Source: Saccharicrinis fermentans DSM 9555 = JCM 21142 (GTDB lineage Bacteria; Bacteroidota; Bacteroidia; Bacteroidales; Marinilabiliaceae). Taken from it: a DNA stretch of 64,000 nt. Positions 1-9,319 of the stretch are shown one piece after another. A program made the position numbers and the translations under genes. The DNA is taken from assembly GCF_000517085.1 (NCBI RefSeq), contig NZ_KI912107.1, forward strand, positions 2,663,980 to 2,727,979, given 5' to 3'. The notes under the pieces were generated by a model. The model was not told the DNA's origin, made no database searches, and was given only the letters and a program-made list of their open reading frames with translations. Positions within the stretch are counted from its first letter, which is position 1. The number at the start of each line of letters is the position of its first letter.

Positions 1-165
1 TTGATAGCTTTGTACATTAATGGAAGATATTTATTAAATGAGAAACACAACTATAACAACTCCACGACTTTAACAACTCCACGACTTTACCGGCTCGCCA
101 ATCTAACAAGCTAACGACCTAACAAGCTAACAACTTCAACAACTCTCCCTCCTTCTTCCACCAAA
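1..165. repeat. Dispersed repeat, short-period tract (plus orientation)
   Basis: The window opens inside a copy of the dispersed repeat also found at 19.4, 27.4, 29.3 and 60.8 kb. Bases 1-60 match the module with 'ggaagatatttattaaatg', and bases 61-160 are a degenerate 8-9 bp tract of 'aacaactccacgact' and 'ctaacaag' type units. No coding potential is seen; it lies just downstream of galT. Confidence 0.8.
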
Positions 166-183
166 AGAAAAATCCCTATAAGC

Positions 184-216
184 AAAAAGGGGTTACCTAC
201 CACAGCAACCCCTTTT
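184..216 (-). terminator. Rho-independent-type terminator of galT
   Basis: A 10-bp perfect stem (185-194 with 207-216, AAAAGGGGTT/AACCCCTTTT) lies 18 bp beyond the galT stop. On the minus strand it is followed by a short T run. Confidence 0.7.
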
Positions 217-233
217 ACTCTAAAACCAAAAAA

Positions 234-1277
234 CTACCTGTGCTTATAATGAACCTTAGACAGGTCACGAAGCCTTTTTGCACTTGTTTCGGCAGTTATA
301 TCACGTTGAGGAGTACCCAACATTTCATAACCTACCATAAACTTCTTCACGGTTGCTGAACGCAACAATGGTGGATAAAAACTCATATGCAAATGCCATT
401 CCGGATGATCCTCACCATCCGTTGGAGCCTGATGAATACCAGCCGAATAAGGGAATGACACCTCAAAAAGATTATCATACATCACCGTTAATTCCTTATA
501 GGCACTCGCAAATGCTTCTTTTTCTTCTTCTGTCAATTCTGTTAAATTTGAAACATGACGTTTACTCACAATCATAGCTTCAAATGGCCACACAGCCCAA
601 TAAGGAACCAAGCCTACAAAATGCTCGTTCTCAAAAAGAATACGTTCCTTCTTCTCTAACTCAGCAGCCAAATAATCACCCAACAGACTCTTTCCATTCT
701 TTTGGAAGTACTCTTTCATTTTTACCTGTTTTTTAGCAGGTTCATTAGGAATGGTGCTGTTAGACCATATTTGTCCGTGTGGGTGTGGATTACTACATCC
801 CATCACACTTCCTTTATTTTCAAATATTTGAACGTAATTAACAAAGTCGTTTTCTCCAATCGACTTATACTCCTGCGCCCATAAGTCAACCACTTTTTTA
901 ATTTCGGATACTTCCATTTCCGGAACCGTTAAATCGTGGCGAGGAGAAAAACAAATTACTTTACAAATACCACTTTCACTTCTTGCCTGAAACAATCCTT
1001 CATCAACGCCTCCCTCAGGAGTATCACTTAATAGTGCAGAAAAATCATTTACAAAAACATAGGGCTCTGTATATGACGGATTCATGTGACCACCAATACG
1101 CTCGTTGCCCGGACATAGGTAACACTTAGGATCGTATTCCGGTCTCTTCTCCTCCGATACTTTTTCAACCTGACCTTGCCAAGGACGCTTGGCCCTATGC
1201 GGAGATACTAAAACCCACTCTCCCGTTAATACATTTAGCCTTTTGTGAGGATGATCCTCCATGTTAAATTGTGCCAT
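234..1277 (-). CDS. galT: Galactose-1-phosphate uridylyltransferase
   Basis: Leloir-pathway enzyme that exchanges UMP between UDP-glucose and galactose-1-phosphate in the cytoplasm. The 347 residues match the usual length of class I GalT. A zinc-type CxxC pair is at C52/C55 (CYLCPGN) and the active-site HPHGQ motif at about 165-169 contains the uridylylated histidine. The start gives [15 protein letters not shown]; the methionine at position 6 is an alternative. It is monocistronic, ends at a clear hairpin, and its promoter carries an operator whose half-sites match that of the adjacent GntR gene, so galactose- or sugar-responsive control by that regulator is likely. No galK or galE lies next to it. 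Confidence 0.95.
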   Translation of the reverse strand: MAQFNMEDHPHKRLNVLTGEWVLVSPHRAKRPWQGQVEKVSEEKRPEYDPKCYLCPGNERIGGHMNPSYTEPYVFVNDFSALLSDTPEGGVDEGLFQARSESGICKVICFSPRHDLTVPEMEVSEIKKVVDLWAQEYKSIGENDFVNYVQIFENKGSVMGCSNPHPHGQIWSNSTIPNEPAKKQVKMKEYFQKNGKSLLGDYLAAELEKKERILFENEHFVGLVPYWAVWPFEAMIVSKRHVSNLTELTEEEKEAFASAYKELTVMYDNLFEVSFPYSAGIHQAPTDGEDHPEWHLHMSFYPPLLRSATVKKFMVGYEMLGTPQRDITAETSAKRLRDLSKVHYKHR

Positions 1278-1346
1278 TCTATTCTTTAATTTAGTTACAA
1301 TGGTTTATATACTTGAAACTAGAAATCTATTCCTGCTACCTCTCAA

Positions 1347-1394
1347 CTGGTAGGTACTGGTAGGCAAATTTACACTTTATTTTTATTCCACAAA
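1347..1394 (-). promoter_or_regulatory. galT promoter with GntR-type operator
   Basis: Read on the minus strand, TTTG at 1394-1391, 18 bp, then TAAATTTG at 1372-1365 fits the Bacteroidota -33/-7 promoter. Directly next to the -7 box, 1347-1364 carries two direct copies of (A/T)ACTGGTA spaced 10 bp, covering the expected transcription start. The half-site is identical to that in the palindrome before the neighbouring GntR gene. Confidence 0.65.
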
Positions 1395-1472
1395 CAAAAA
1401 ACAACACTTTTTTAAGCTAAGAAACAAAGCAAACTTAAATAAAACCAGTCCTGTACGTAGCTGTAAGCGTAT

Positions 1473-2477
1473 TTATAAGGAATTACGCTGCGTAAACTTC
1501 GAGATATTTTTCACCTCTCCTGTCTTTTTATTTTCTACAAAATCGGCCAGGGTCTTTCCCATTTGTTTAAAGTCTGTTGATATGGTAGATATACCATTGG
1601 CAACCACCTCTTTTAATGCTGATTCATTAATGGATATAACACCTACATCCTCACCTAACTTCCAGCCCTTCTCCCAGCATCGTTTCACGAGGTTAATCAA
1701 ATTCCTATCGGATGGCAATATATATACCTCTCCTTTTTTTATGGGTCTGCCTTTGATCTGATCATACACATCGTAGTCCAAATTCTTATCCTCACAAAAG
1801 CGTTTAAACCCAATTAAAAAGCCTTCTGGTTCTTTTCCTCCAGGATAGGCCAATATCATTTTATGATATTTAGTCAGTAATTCATAACCCGCATTTAAGC
1901 CATTGTACATATCTTCATCAAACGACTGGTATATCACAGGATAACCCACAAGTTCATCCACCTTTCTATCCAATATATATACCTTATCCTGCGGCAACAA
2001 CTGAACCATCGGAAGAATACCTGATAAATTTGCCGGCATAATCACATAGGCAGAATACTTACCCACCCGTTCTTTAATCAATGAAGAAAAAACATGTATA
2101 TCAAAATGATGAAAATAAATATCTACTTGAGTATCACTGGACATACTTTCCAAAAATGAATTATATAACTCTTCCTTAAATGTATTTAATTCATCAAACA
2201 ACAATAGCACTCTCTTTTCGATGCCGATGTTATCACTCTCTACGAAATATCCCTTTCCGGGAACAGCTCCTAAGATCCCCCTTGCTTTCAATTCGTTAAA
2301 AGCCAACATAACCGTATCTCTCGAAAGGTTATATTCATTAGCTATCTCATTGATTGAAGGAACCTTATCTCCTTTTTTAATAACGCCATCGGCAATTGAA
2401 TTTATAACCGATTGTATAATCTGCCGGTATTTTGCCTGCGTATGCGCTGCTGATATCTTTATGATTTTTTTTACCAT
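1473..2477 (-). CDS. GntR-family transcriptional regulator with LacI-like sensor domain
   Basis: The N-terminal winged helix (about residues 10-75, including SINEIANEYNLSRDTVMLAFNE split over the recognition helix) is GntR-type. Residues about 85-330 look like a periplasmic-binding-protein/LacI-type sugar sensor, an architecture common in Bacteroidota sugar regulators. The gene lies upstream of galT on the same strand but as a separate unit. Its own promoter holds a perfect 18-bp palindrome, and galT has the same half-site, so autoregulation and control of galT are inferred. The effector cannot be read from the sequence; galactose or another sugar released during polysaccharide use is plausible. 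Confidence 0.85.
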   Translation of the reverse strand: MVKKIIKISAAHTQAKYRQIIQSVINSIADGVIKKGDKVPSINEIANEYNLSRDTVMLAFNELKARGILGAVPGKGYFVESDNIGIEKRVLLLFDELNTFKEELYNSFLESMSSDTQVDIYFHHFDIHVFSSLIKERVGKYSAYVIMPANLSGILPMVQLLPQDKVYILDRKVDELVGYPVIYQSFDEDMYNGLNAGYELLTKYHKMILAYPGGKEPEGFLIGFKRFCEDKNLDYDVYDQIKGRPIKKGEVYILPSDRNLINLVKRCWEKGWKLGEDVGVISINESALKEVVANGISTISTDFKQMGKTLADFVENKKTGEVKNISKFTQRNSL

Positions 2478-2490
2478 GAACCTTTTTACC

Positions 2491-2541
2491 TACTGGTATC
2501 TACCAGTACGCAAAATTAACTAATTTAAAACGATCTGCAAA
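2491..2541 (-). promoter_or_regulatory. GntR gene promoter with perfect palindromic operator
   Basis: On the minus strand, TTTG (2541-2538), exactly 19 bp, then TAATTTTG (2518-2511) form a textbook Bacteroidota promoter. Two bases further on lies TACTGGTATCTACCAGTA (2491-2508), a perfect 8+2+8 inverted repeat that ends 14 bp before the start codon. Binding there would block transcription initiation. Confidence 0.75.
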
Positions 2542-2646
2542 CTATTGTTTATCAAGCCTTGTCCATCATAAGCGAACTTTCTTTTTAGCTCCTTGTTTTT
2601 CAGTTCGATAAAAATCAGATCTTAAATACATTTAAATGTATACCTA

Positions 2647-2680
2647 ATTGATTCTAACCACAAACATTTTTCTATTTTTG
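2647..2680 (+). promoter_or_regulatory. Promoter of the HAD phosphatase gene
   Basis: ATTG at 2647-2650 and TATTTTTG at 2673-2680 are separated by 22 bp, close to the Bacteroidota -33/-7 arrangement. The ATG follows 18 bp after the -7 box. Confidence 0.4.
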
Positions 2681-2698
2681 CCACCTCAAAAATAATGA

Positions 2699-3505
2699 AT
2701 GATGACTTACAAGATGCTGGTGTTAGATTTAGACGACACGCTTTTAACAGATGATTACAAAATTTCAGAAAGAAACAAAGCCCGCCTGATGGAAGCGCAG
2801 GAGCAAGGCGTATTAGTAGTTTTAGCATCTGGCAGACCTACACAAGCCATCATGCAATATGCCAACGAGCTGGAGCTCGCCAAATATGGTTCGTACATTA
2901 TTTCGTACAATGGAGCCATTATCACCGACACCAAAAACAAGCTGGTAATTTTTGAACAAACACTAAGCAAGGATGAGATTCATGAATTACACGATTACAG
3001 TCGCGAGCATCATCTTCATATCCTTACCTACAAAGACAACCAAATTGTAAGCGATACCGAATCAAAATACATCGATATAGAAAAAGACTTAACAGGTCTT
3101 ACTATCAACAAAGTAAGCTGTTTTAAAAGCGAAATAAACCAATCTGCAGTAAAGTGCATCCTACTGGACGACCCCATTCGTCTAAAGGACTTTGAATCCA
3201 AACTTAAAAAAGCCAAGCAGCATCTAAGCGTAGCCATCTCCAAGCCCTTCTTTTTGGAAGTAATGCCCAAAGGAATTGACAAAGCAGCCAGCATTCAACG
3301 ACTAGCCGGCAAATTAGACATTCAACCCGAAGAAATTATTGCCGTTGGCAATGCTGGAAATGATTTATCCATGATTGAGTATGCCGGTCTGGGTGTATGG
3401 GTAGATAATGTTACGCCCGAATTAAGAGATAGGGCCAATGTCATTGTGGCCTCCAACAACAACGATGGCGTAGCCGAAGTGGTAGAAAAATATATTTTAA
3501 AATAA
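2699..3505 (+). CDS. Cof-type HAD-superfamily phosphatase
   Basis: 268-residue HAD hydrolase of the Cof/YidA type, which dephosphorylates small sugar or nucleotide phosphates in the cytoplasm. The nucleophile motif DLDDT has aspartates at 10 and 12, SGRP near residue 45 is motif II, and GNAGNDLSM near 218 is the metal-binding motif IV. The cap domain (about 85-190) is of the C2b type. It stands alone, convergent with the aminotransferase gene and sharing a bidirectional terminator. Substrate unknown. A second ATG follows immediately, so the start is uncertain by one codon. Confidence 0.88.
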   Translation: MMTYKMLVLDLDDTLLTDDYKISERNKARLMEAQEQGVLVVLASGRPTQAIMQYANELELAKYGSYIISYNGAIITDTKNKLVIFEQTLSKDEIHELHDYSREHHLHILTYKDNQIVSDTESKYIDIEKDLTGLTINKVSCFKSEINQSAVKCILLDDPIRLKDFESKLKKAKQHLSVAISKPFFLEVMPKGIDKAASIQRLAGKLDIQPEEIIAVGNAGNDLSMIEYAGLGVWVDNVTPELRDRANVIVASNNNDGVAEVVEKYILK

Positions 3506-3521
3506 CCTGTATAGACATTAT

Positions 3522-3558
3522 TTTTGGCTGTTAGCAACCGAATCACTAACAGCCAAAA
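3522..3558. terminator. Bidirectional terminator between convergent genes
   Basis: A perfect 13-bp stem TTTTGGCTGTTAG/CTAACAGCCAAAA with an 11-base loop sits between the HAD stop (3505) and the aminotransferase stop (3573). T- and A-rich flanks suit termination in both directions. Confidence 0.8.
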
Positions 3559-3572
3559 TCACAATTCCTTCC

Positions 3573-4769
3573 TTAAGCCAACTTATCCAGCGCACCTTTA
3601 ATCCTGCTCATGGCTTCCACCAACTTTTCATCCGATGTAGCATAGGAAAAACGCAAACACTTAGGACTACCAAACGCTTCTCCTGAAACCGTGGCTACAA
3701 ATACGGTTTCCAACAAATAGTTTGCTAAATCAGTAGCAGTACCGATGGTATAACCAGCATACGACTTACCAAAATAATTATCCACTTCCGGAAAAAGATA
3801 AAACGCTCCCTGAGGCACATTTATCTTCAGACCATCAATCTCCCTGGCCATCTTCACCACCAAATCTCTTCGGCGCAAAAACACCTCTTTCATTTCCAGA
3901 GACGGCTTCTGCGTTTGCGTCAATGCAGCAGCTGACGCCACTTGCGACACAGCACAAGCTCCGGAGGTATACTGTCCTTGTAATCTAACACAAGCGTCTG
4001 CAATAGACTGAGGAGCGGCCAGATAACCTATCCTCCAACCTGTCATCGCATAGCCTTTTGAGACCCCATTAACCACCACAACCCGGTCTTTTAATTCTTC
4101 AAACTGTGCAATACTCTCATGCGTACCACCAAAGGTAATTAATTCGTATATTTCGTCAGATATTATAACCACATGCGGATACTTAACAAACACATCTGCC
4201 AATGCCCGCAACTCCTCTTTTGTATATATGCTGCCGGTAGGATTAGAAGGCGAGCTAAATAAAAAAGCTTTGGTTTGTGGGCGAATGGCTGCTTCCAACT
4301 GTGCAGGAGTAATCTTAAAATCCTGATCTAAGCCAGCCTCCACAATCACATTCTTTCCTTGGGCCAGATTCACAATCTCGATGTAACTCACCCAATAAGG
4401 TGCTGGAATAATCACCTCATCACCAGGTCCAACCATGCTAAGAATGATATTGGCAATGGACTGCTTAGCACCATTGGACACCACTATTTGCGAAGGTTTA
4501 TACAGCAAATCGTTGTCTCGCTTCAACTTGGCACATACGGCCTCCCGGATGACAGGCAAGCCAGCAACAGGCGTATACTTAGAATAGTTATCATCAATGG
4601 CTTTTTTGGCGGCCTCCTTAATATGATCGGGTGTATTAAAGTCTGGCTGTCCAATGCTCAAATTAATAACATCGTGACCCTGCGCTTGCAAATCTCTGCT
4701 TTTTTGGGACATGGCCAATGTGGCCGATTCGTTTACATTAGCTAATCTTTCTGATATATACATATACAT
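3573..4769 (-). CDS. Aspartate aminotransferase, class I/II PLP enzyme
   Basis: 398 residues with full fold-type I aminotransferase features: substrate-loop region SIGQPDFNTP (38-47), PSNPTG (174-179), SDEIYEL (204-210) and the PLP lysine K238 in SKGYAMTGWRIGY, with a conserved arginine near the C-terminus (RFSYATSD). This is the subgroup Ib type found in most Bacteroidota, transferring amino groups between aspartate and 2-oxoglutarate. The start MYMYISERL allows either of two methionines. It is monocistronic. A broader specificity (for example prephenate) cannot be excluded. Confidence 0.9.
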   Translation of the reverse strand: MYMYISERLANVNESATLAMSQKSRDLQAQGHDVINLSIGQPDFNTPDHIKEAAKKAIDDNYSKYTPVAGLPVIREAVCAKLKRDNDLLYKPSQIVVSNGAKQSIANIILSMVGPGDEVIIPAPYWVSYIEIVNLAQGKNVIVEAGLDQDFKITPAQLEAAIRPQTKAFLFSSPSNPTGSIYTKEELRALADVFVKYPHVVIISDEIYELITFGGTHESIAQFEELKDRVVVVNGVSKGYAMTGWRIGYLAAPQSIADACVRLQGQYTSGACAVSQVASAAALTQTQKPSLEMKEVFLRRRDLVVKMAREIDGLKINVPQGAFYLFPEVDNYFGKSYAGYTIGTATDLANYLLETVFVATVSGEAFGSPKCLRFSYATSDEKLVEAMSRIKGALDKLA

Positions 4770-5022
4770 ATTTTATGGATACCCGGGTCTAAAACCATGA
4801 TTATTCAGACTGACAACCCGTGCTTATTGGTGCACAAAAATAAAAATTACTTCTCTCATTCAAGCCAATCATGGCATATTTAGTTTATAACATAGCCCAT
4901 CAGCATAAATATTTTAACCTGAATGTGCGAAGTATCGTTCGCTATGGTTGCAAATCAATGCAATTACCATTATTTTCACCGATTATTAATTTTAATTCTC
5001 AAAAATAATATTTTTCAATATT

Positions 5023-5550
5023 ATGGATGATTTTCTTGAACTGATGAAATATACAGTGCCAAGTTTGGTAGTTTTAATTTTCACCTTACTATTGGTCAGA
5101 TGGTTTTTAAAAAGCGAAAACGACAGGAGAAAGCAGGAATTGCTTATAGGGCAACGTAAAGATGCTTTACCTTTAAGAATAGTGGCCTATGAAAGACTGA
5201 CCCTTTTTCTGGAAAGAATTAGCGCAGAGTCCATTGTAATACGCGAGCAACCAAACACCTCAACCGTAAAGGAACTACAAGCAGCCCTTTTAGCCGCCAT
5301 CAGAACAGAATATGAGCACAATATGGCCATGCAGGTACACCTGCCTCCTTCCACATGGACACTGGTTCGCAATGCCAAAGAAGAAATGATTCGTACAGTA
5401 AACATTTCTGCAAGTATGGTAAAACCAGAAAACCCCTCCATAGCCTTGGGCAAAACTATTTTAGAGCAATACCCCAATGGCGCAGCCTATCATGTTAAAA
5501 AAGCCTTAGACAGCTTAAAGGTTGACGTACAGTCCTTTTACAGTCTATAA
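5023..5550 (+). CDS. DUF7935-type membrane-anchored protein of unknown function
   Basis: 175 residues. One N-terminal transmembrane helix (about 10-28) is followed by a charged stretch and a helical cytoplasmic domain with YERLTLFLERI and MAMQVHLPPSTW, features I associate with the Bacteroidota DUF7935 family. The function is not known. It lies 29 bp upstream of the Wzc-like kinase on the same strand and may be cotranscribed with it and murB. Confidence 0.7.
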   Translation: MDDFLELMKYTVPSLVVLIFTLLLVRWFLKSENDRRKQELLIGQRKDALPLRIVAYERLTLFLERISAESIVIREQPNTSTVKELQAALLAAIRTEYEHNMAMQVHLPPSTWTLVRNAKEEMIRTVNISASMVKPENPSIALGKTILEQYPNGAAYHVKKALDSLKVDVQSFYSL

Positions 5551-5579
5551 TCTTTTGAACCTTTTCAAAATTAAATGAC

Positions 5580-7967
5580 GTGGACAAAAACAACCCCAAT
5601 ACCTCATATTCCCACCCGCAAACAGTTTCAAATACACTTCCTGATTTTCGGAAGATTGTTCTACTGGCTAAGAAGAATTGGTATCTTTTTTTGATATCTT
5701 TTCCTTTTTTTGTTGGCTTAACGCACCTATACCACCGTTACACCCCCGTAATTTACAAAGGCTCGGTGACTGTTATGATGAAAAGCGATGAACGTCGAAC
5801 CATCTCTGGTGCCGGTATCATCGAGGGATTTGGGCTTTCTCCTGAAACAAAGAGCATCGAAAACCAGACGATCATATTAAGATCTAAAAAAATAGTTAAA
5901 CGGGTGATGGATCAGTTAGACTTTGGCGTGGAGATCTATAGCGATGGTCTGTTTAAAGACATGGATATGTACCACAAAAGTCCCTATGTCATATCCTTTG
6001 ACTCCTCTCATGTACAGCTCCTAAATACCCCCATATACATCGAACCTGTCAGTGCAACACAAATAAAGATTGAAATCAACACCGAAAATGCAGCACTGCA
6101 CACATACAAAGACGAAGAAAGCCATGGGGGCTCAGGTCCTATTACCTTTAGCAAAACCATCCAACTGGGCGACGAAATAATAACTCCTTTCTGTCATTTT
6201 AAAATTGACAGTAAAGCTGGCGCCGTTCCTGATGTGGACTATTACTTTTATTTCCGCTCCCACGATTGGCTGGCATCCAGCTATCGTCACAGGATATCAG
6301 TGAGTCCATACAAAGAAGGAAGTTCTATTATATACATCTCAGCCACGGGTACCAATACACAAAGAATAAACACCTTCTTAAGTGCCGTAACCAATATTTA
6401 CTTGGAACAAAGTCTGGAAAGAAAAAATGAGATTGCCGAACAGACCATTGCCTTTATAGAAACACAGTTGAAGGAAGTCGCTGACAGTCTGCGCGCAACG
6501 CAACGGAAAATGATGGAATTCCGACGACAACACATTTTCAATGCGCCTACCGAGTTATCTGAACGACTGACAGGACAATATTTCGAACTTGAAAAAGAGA
6601 TGAGTCAGCTGGGAGTACGCGAGAACTATTACAATACCCTTTCTAAACACTTGGTAAACGATCCGCTTAGCGATGATTATCTGCTGCCTGCATTTTCTCT
6701 GGATGCCAACAGCTTTGTTACCACCTTTGTTACCGAACTGTTGTCTCTTCATAACGAGCGCTCGCTACTGGAGTCTCAAACCAACAAAGATAATCCCCTT
6801 TTGACCGAACTAGACAAAAAAATTGAAGTCAGCAAGCAAAACTTATTACTAGCTCTGCGTAAAATTTTAAAAAACATAGCCATTCAAAAAGAAAAAATAA
6901 CCGCCCAAATGGATCGGGCGATTACTAAAATAAACAATTTACCCGAAACAGAGTTGGCGTACCTGGATATCGAGCGAAGTTACAACCTGAACAATGCTAT
7001 TTACACCTTTTTATTACAAAAACAGTCGGAAACAAAAATCACCAAGGCTTCTAACACGGGAGACAATGAAATACTGGATGATGCTAGCATCACAGGCATC
7101 GTATCACCCAACAAATCCAAAAACAACCGACAAGCATTGTTTCTGGCCCTCTTATTCCCCGTGGCCATTGTTGTTTTAAAAGAATACCTGAATAACAAAA
7201 TAAGAGATAAAAATGACCTAAACGCCTTGGCACCCCAAACTCCTATTCTAGGCTATATTCCTGAATACAAAGGCACCAGCAGAATTGTCATCGAATCTGA
7301 ACCCTTGTCTATTATCTCAGAGTCCTTCCGCGCCCTAAGAACCAAACTCAAATACATGACTCCTCCAGACGATAAACTGGTTTTATGCATTACTTCCACC
7401 GGAATGGGTGAAGGTAAAACATTTTGCGCACTCAACCTGGCTGCTATATTTGCCATTTCTGGTAAAAAGACTACACTGTTAGGTTTTGATCTCAGAAAAC
7501 CTAGACTCACCGAACTCTTTAATCACCAAAAACATACAGGTCTTTCACATTATTTAGCAGGACATGCCAAGCTAGATGAAATTAAATACACAGAAAGTAT
7601 TAAGCACTTAACCATCATACCTTCAGGAGAAATCCCTCCCAACCCTTCGGAACTGATTTCTTGCTGCAATACAAAAAAACTTTTTAGTCAACTTAAAGAA
7701 GAGTTTGATGTGATCGTGATAGACTCACCCCCCATTGGTATTGTTGCAGACGCCAGATTGCTAATGGAACACAGTAACTGCAATTTATTTGTAGTCAGAG
7801 AAAACAAAACCATCAAAGAACAATTTAAACACACACATCAAAGTCTCACAGAAGAAAAAATAGCCCACATGGGTATCATATTCAACAACATATCAAAAGA
7901 CAACGGTGGATATGGCCACTATTCTCAACAATATTATACCGACTCTAAAAAGTCATCTCAATCATGA
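5580..7967 (+). CDS. Polysaccharide co-polymerase / BY-kinase (Wzc-like)
   Basis: 795-residue inner-membrane tyrosine autokinase that controls chain length and export of surface polysaccharide. It has an N-terminal Wzz domain between TM1 (about 32-50) and TM2 (about 515-533), long periplasmic coiled coils, then a cytoplasmic BY-kinase: Walker A TSTGMGEGKT near 610, Walker A' LLGFDLRKPRL, and Walker B VIVIDSPP. The C-terminus is a tyrosine cluster (GGYGHYSQQYYTD) used for autophosphorylation. Translation must start at GTG 5580, because the ATG at 5575 is in another frame. No Wza-type outer-membrane partner is nearby; the polysaccharide locus at 33-60 kb is a possible client. Confidence 0.9.
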   Translation: MDKNNPNTSYSHPQTVSNTLPDFRKIVLLAKKNWYLFLISFPFFVGLTHLYHRYTPVIYKGSVTVMMKSDERRTISGAGIIEGFGLSPETKSIENQTIILRSKKIVKRVMDQLDFGVEIYSDGLFKDMDMYHKSPYVISFDSSHVQLLNTPIYIEPVSATQIKIEINTENAALHTYKDEESHGGSGPITFSKTIQLGDEIITPFCHFKIDSKAGAVPDVDYYFYFRSHDWLASSYRHRISVSPYKEGSSIIYISATGTNTQRINTFLSAVTNIYLEQSLERKNEIAEQTIAFIETQLKEVADSLRATQRKMMEFRRQHIFNAPTELSERLTGQYFELEKEMSQLGVRENYYNTLSKHLVNDPLSDDYLLPAFSLDANSFVTTFVTELLSLHNERSLLESQTNKDNPLLTELDKKIEVSKQNLLLALRKILKNIAIQKEKITAQMDRAITKINNLPETELAYLDIERSYNLNNAIYTFLLQKQSETKITKASNTGDNEILDDASITGIVSPNKSKNNRQALFLALLFPVAIVVLKEYLNNKIRDKNDLNALAPQTPILGYIPEYKGTSRIVIESEPLSIISESFRALRTKLKYMTPPDDKLVLCITSTGMGEGKTFCALNLAAIFAISGKKTTLLGFDLRKPRLTELFNHQKHTGLSHYLAGHAKLDEIKYTESIKHLTIIPSGEIPPNPSELISCCNTKKLFSQLKEEFDVIVIDSPPIGIVADARLLMEHSNCNLFVVRENKTIKEQFKHTHQSLTEEKIAHMGIIFNNISKDNGGYGHYSQQYYTDSKKSSQS

Positions 7968-8977
7968 TAATACAGGAACATTTTTCACTAAAACAGCATA
8001 ACTCTTTTCATTTTGACATCTACGCCGATTACTTTTCGGCACCACAAAATGAGGAGGAGATTATTGAGGTATTAAGTGATATAAAATTTAAAGATCTCCC
8101 ACTCTTTGTTCTAGGCGCAGGAAGCAATGTGCTCTTTAAGTCAGATTTCAAAGGTCTTATTATTAAACCCGATATACAATCCATCAGGCTTATCGATGAA
8201 AACGAACAAAGCATATGGGTAGAAATAGGGGCTGGTGTAGACTGGGATCACTTTGTTCAGTGGAGTGTTGAAAAAGGTTACTTTGGCATTGAGAACCTAT
8301 CCTTGATACCTGGTAATGTGGGGGCTTGTCCTGTGCAAAATATAGGAGCATATGGAGTGGAAGTAATGGACGTGATCACCCAGGTAAATGGCATTTATCT
8401 GGACACACTGGAACCCTTCAGCTTTAAAAATAAAGAATGCAAATTCTCTTACCGAAACAGTATTTTTAAGAATGGGTTAAAAGGCAAAACCATTATCACA
8501 TCTGTTCAGTTTCTATTGCACAAACAGGGAATCCTAAAAACCGATTATCGAGGCATCAACGAGGAACTGGAAAAGCTAGGTGAAACCAACCTTGCCAATG
8601 TAAGAAAAGCTATTGTCCATATCAGAGAGTCCAAATTACCCGATCCACAAACAACAGGAAATGCAGGAAGCTTCTTTAAAAACCCCGTAGTGGACAAAGA
8701 CACAGCTGCCAAAATACTGGCTGCATTTCCCGAAGCACCTTATTACGTAGTAGATAATCAACATACTAAAATTCCAGCGGCCTGGATGATTGACCAAAGT
8801 GGCTGGAAAGGTAAAGCAATGGGCAATGTGGCTGTGCACGATAAACAAGCATTGGTACTCATTAACAAAACAGGTAAGGCCAACGGCAACGAAATACTTA
8901 CCCTAGCTGCTGAAATACAGCAATCAGTAAAAAGTAAATTTGGAATAGAGATTGAAAAAGAAGTAAATGTGATTTAA
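7964..8977 (+). CDS. murB: UDP-N-acetylenolpyruvoylglucosamine reductase
   Basis: 337-residue FAD enzyme that reduces enolpyruvyl-UDP-GlcNAc to UDP-MurNAc, the second committed step of peptidoglycan synthesis. FAD-binding segments LFVLGAGSNVL (about 44-54) and IPGNVGACPVQNIGAYG (about 109-125) are present, with the catalytic serine region GNAGSFFKNP (about 228-237) and the C-terminal EIEKEVNVI glutamate. Length and motifs fit the E. coli-type (type I) MurB. Its ATG overlaps the kinase stop by 4 bp (ATGA), so the two genes are translationally coupled. Confidence 0.93.
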   Translation: MIIQEHFSLKQHNSFHFDIYADYFSAPQNEEEIIEVLSDIKFKDLPLFVLGAGSNVLFKSDFKGLIIKPDIQSIRLIDENEQSIWVEIGAGVDWDHFVQWSVEKGYFGIENLSLIPGNVGACPVQNIGAYGVEVMDVITQVNGIYLDTLEPFSFKNKECKFSYRNSIFKNGLKGKTIITSVQFLLHKQGILKTDYRGINEELEKLGETNLANVRKAIVHIRESKLPDPQTTGNAGSFFKNPVVDKDTAAKILAAFPEAPYYVVDNQHTKIPAAWMIDQSGWKGKAMGNVAVHDKQALVLINKTGKANGNEILTLAAEIQQSVKSKFGIEIEKEVNVI

Positions 8978-9319
8978 ATCCGAAAAATACATTCTCTAAT
9001 AAAAGGATTCTCATTAAGGCCATCCCCAGGGCTATTGTTCTGGCCAACCCTGCGGTTCATTAACTGATAGCTTTGTTCATTAATGAAATATATTCTTTAG
9101 ATGAGAGTTCTTGAATAAAGTTGTAACTACTTTTGTTTTACTTAAAGTCATTTCGATATTGAACAACAACTCCCAAAACAAAAAAAACATTGCAGCATTT
9201 CCTGAAGTAAAAACAAAGCATTTTATCAAATAATAAAAAACCTCAGGAAAGCCACAATGTTTGGAAACCCAGAAAATTGAATTGGCTAGAATGGAGTAAA
9301 ACTGTGCTTTACCAATATC
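8978..9319. repeat. Intergenic gap with dispersed-repeat core
   Basis: No gene is visible. Bases 9029-9057 are a copy of the 'ggctattgttctggcc' core, followed by the 'gatagctttgttcattaatg' flank that also begins the window. The segment 9117-9164 ('gttgtaactacttttgtttt...') recurs at 19202-19249. The rest is AT-rich without recognisable signals. Confidence 0.7.
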
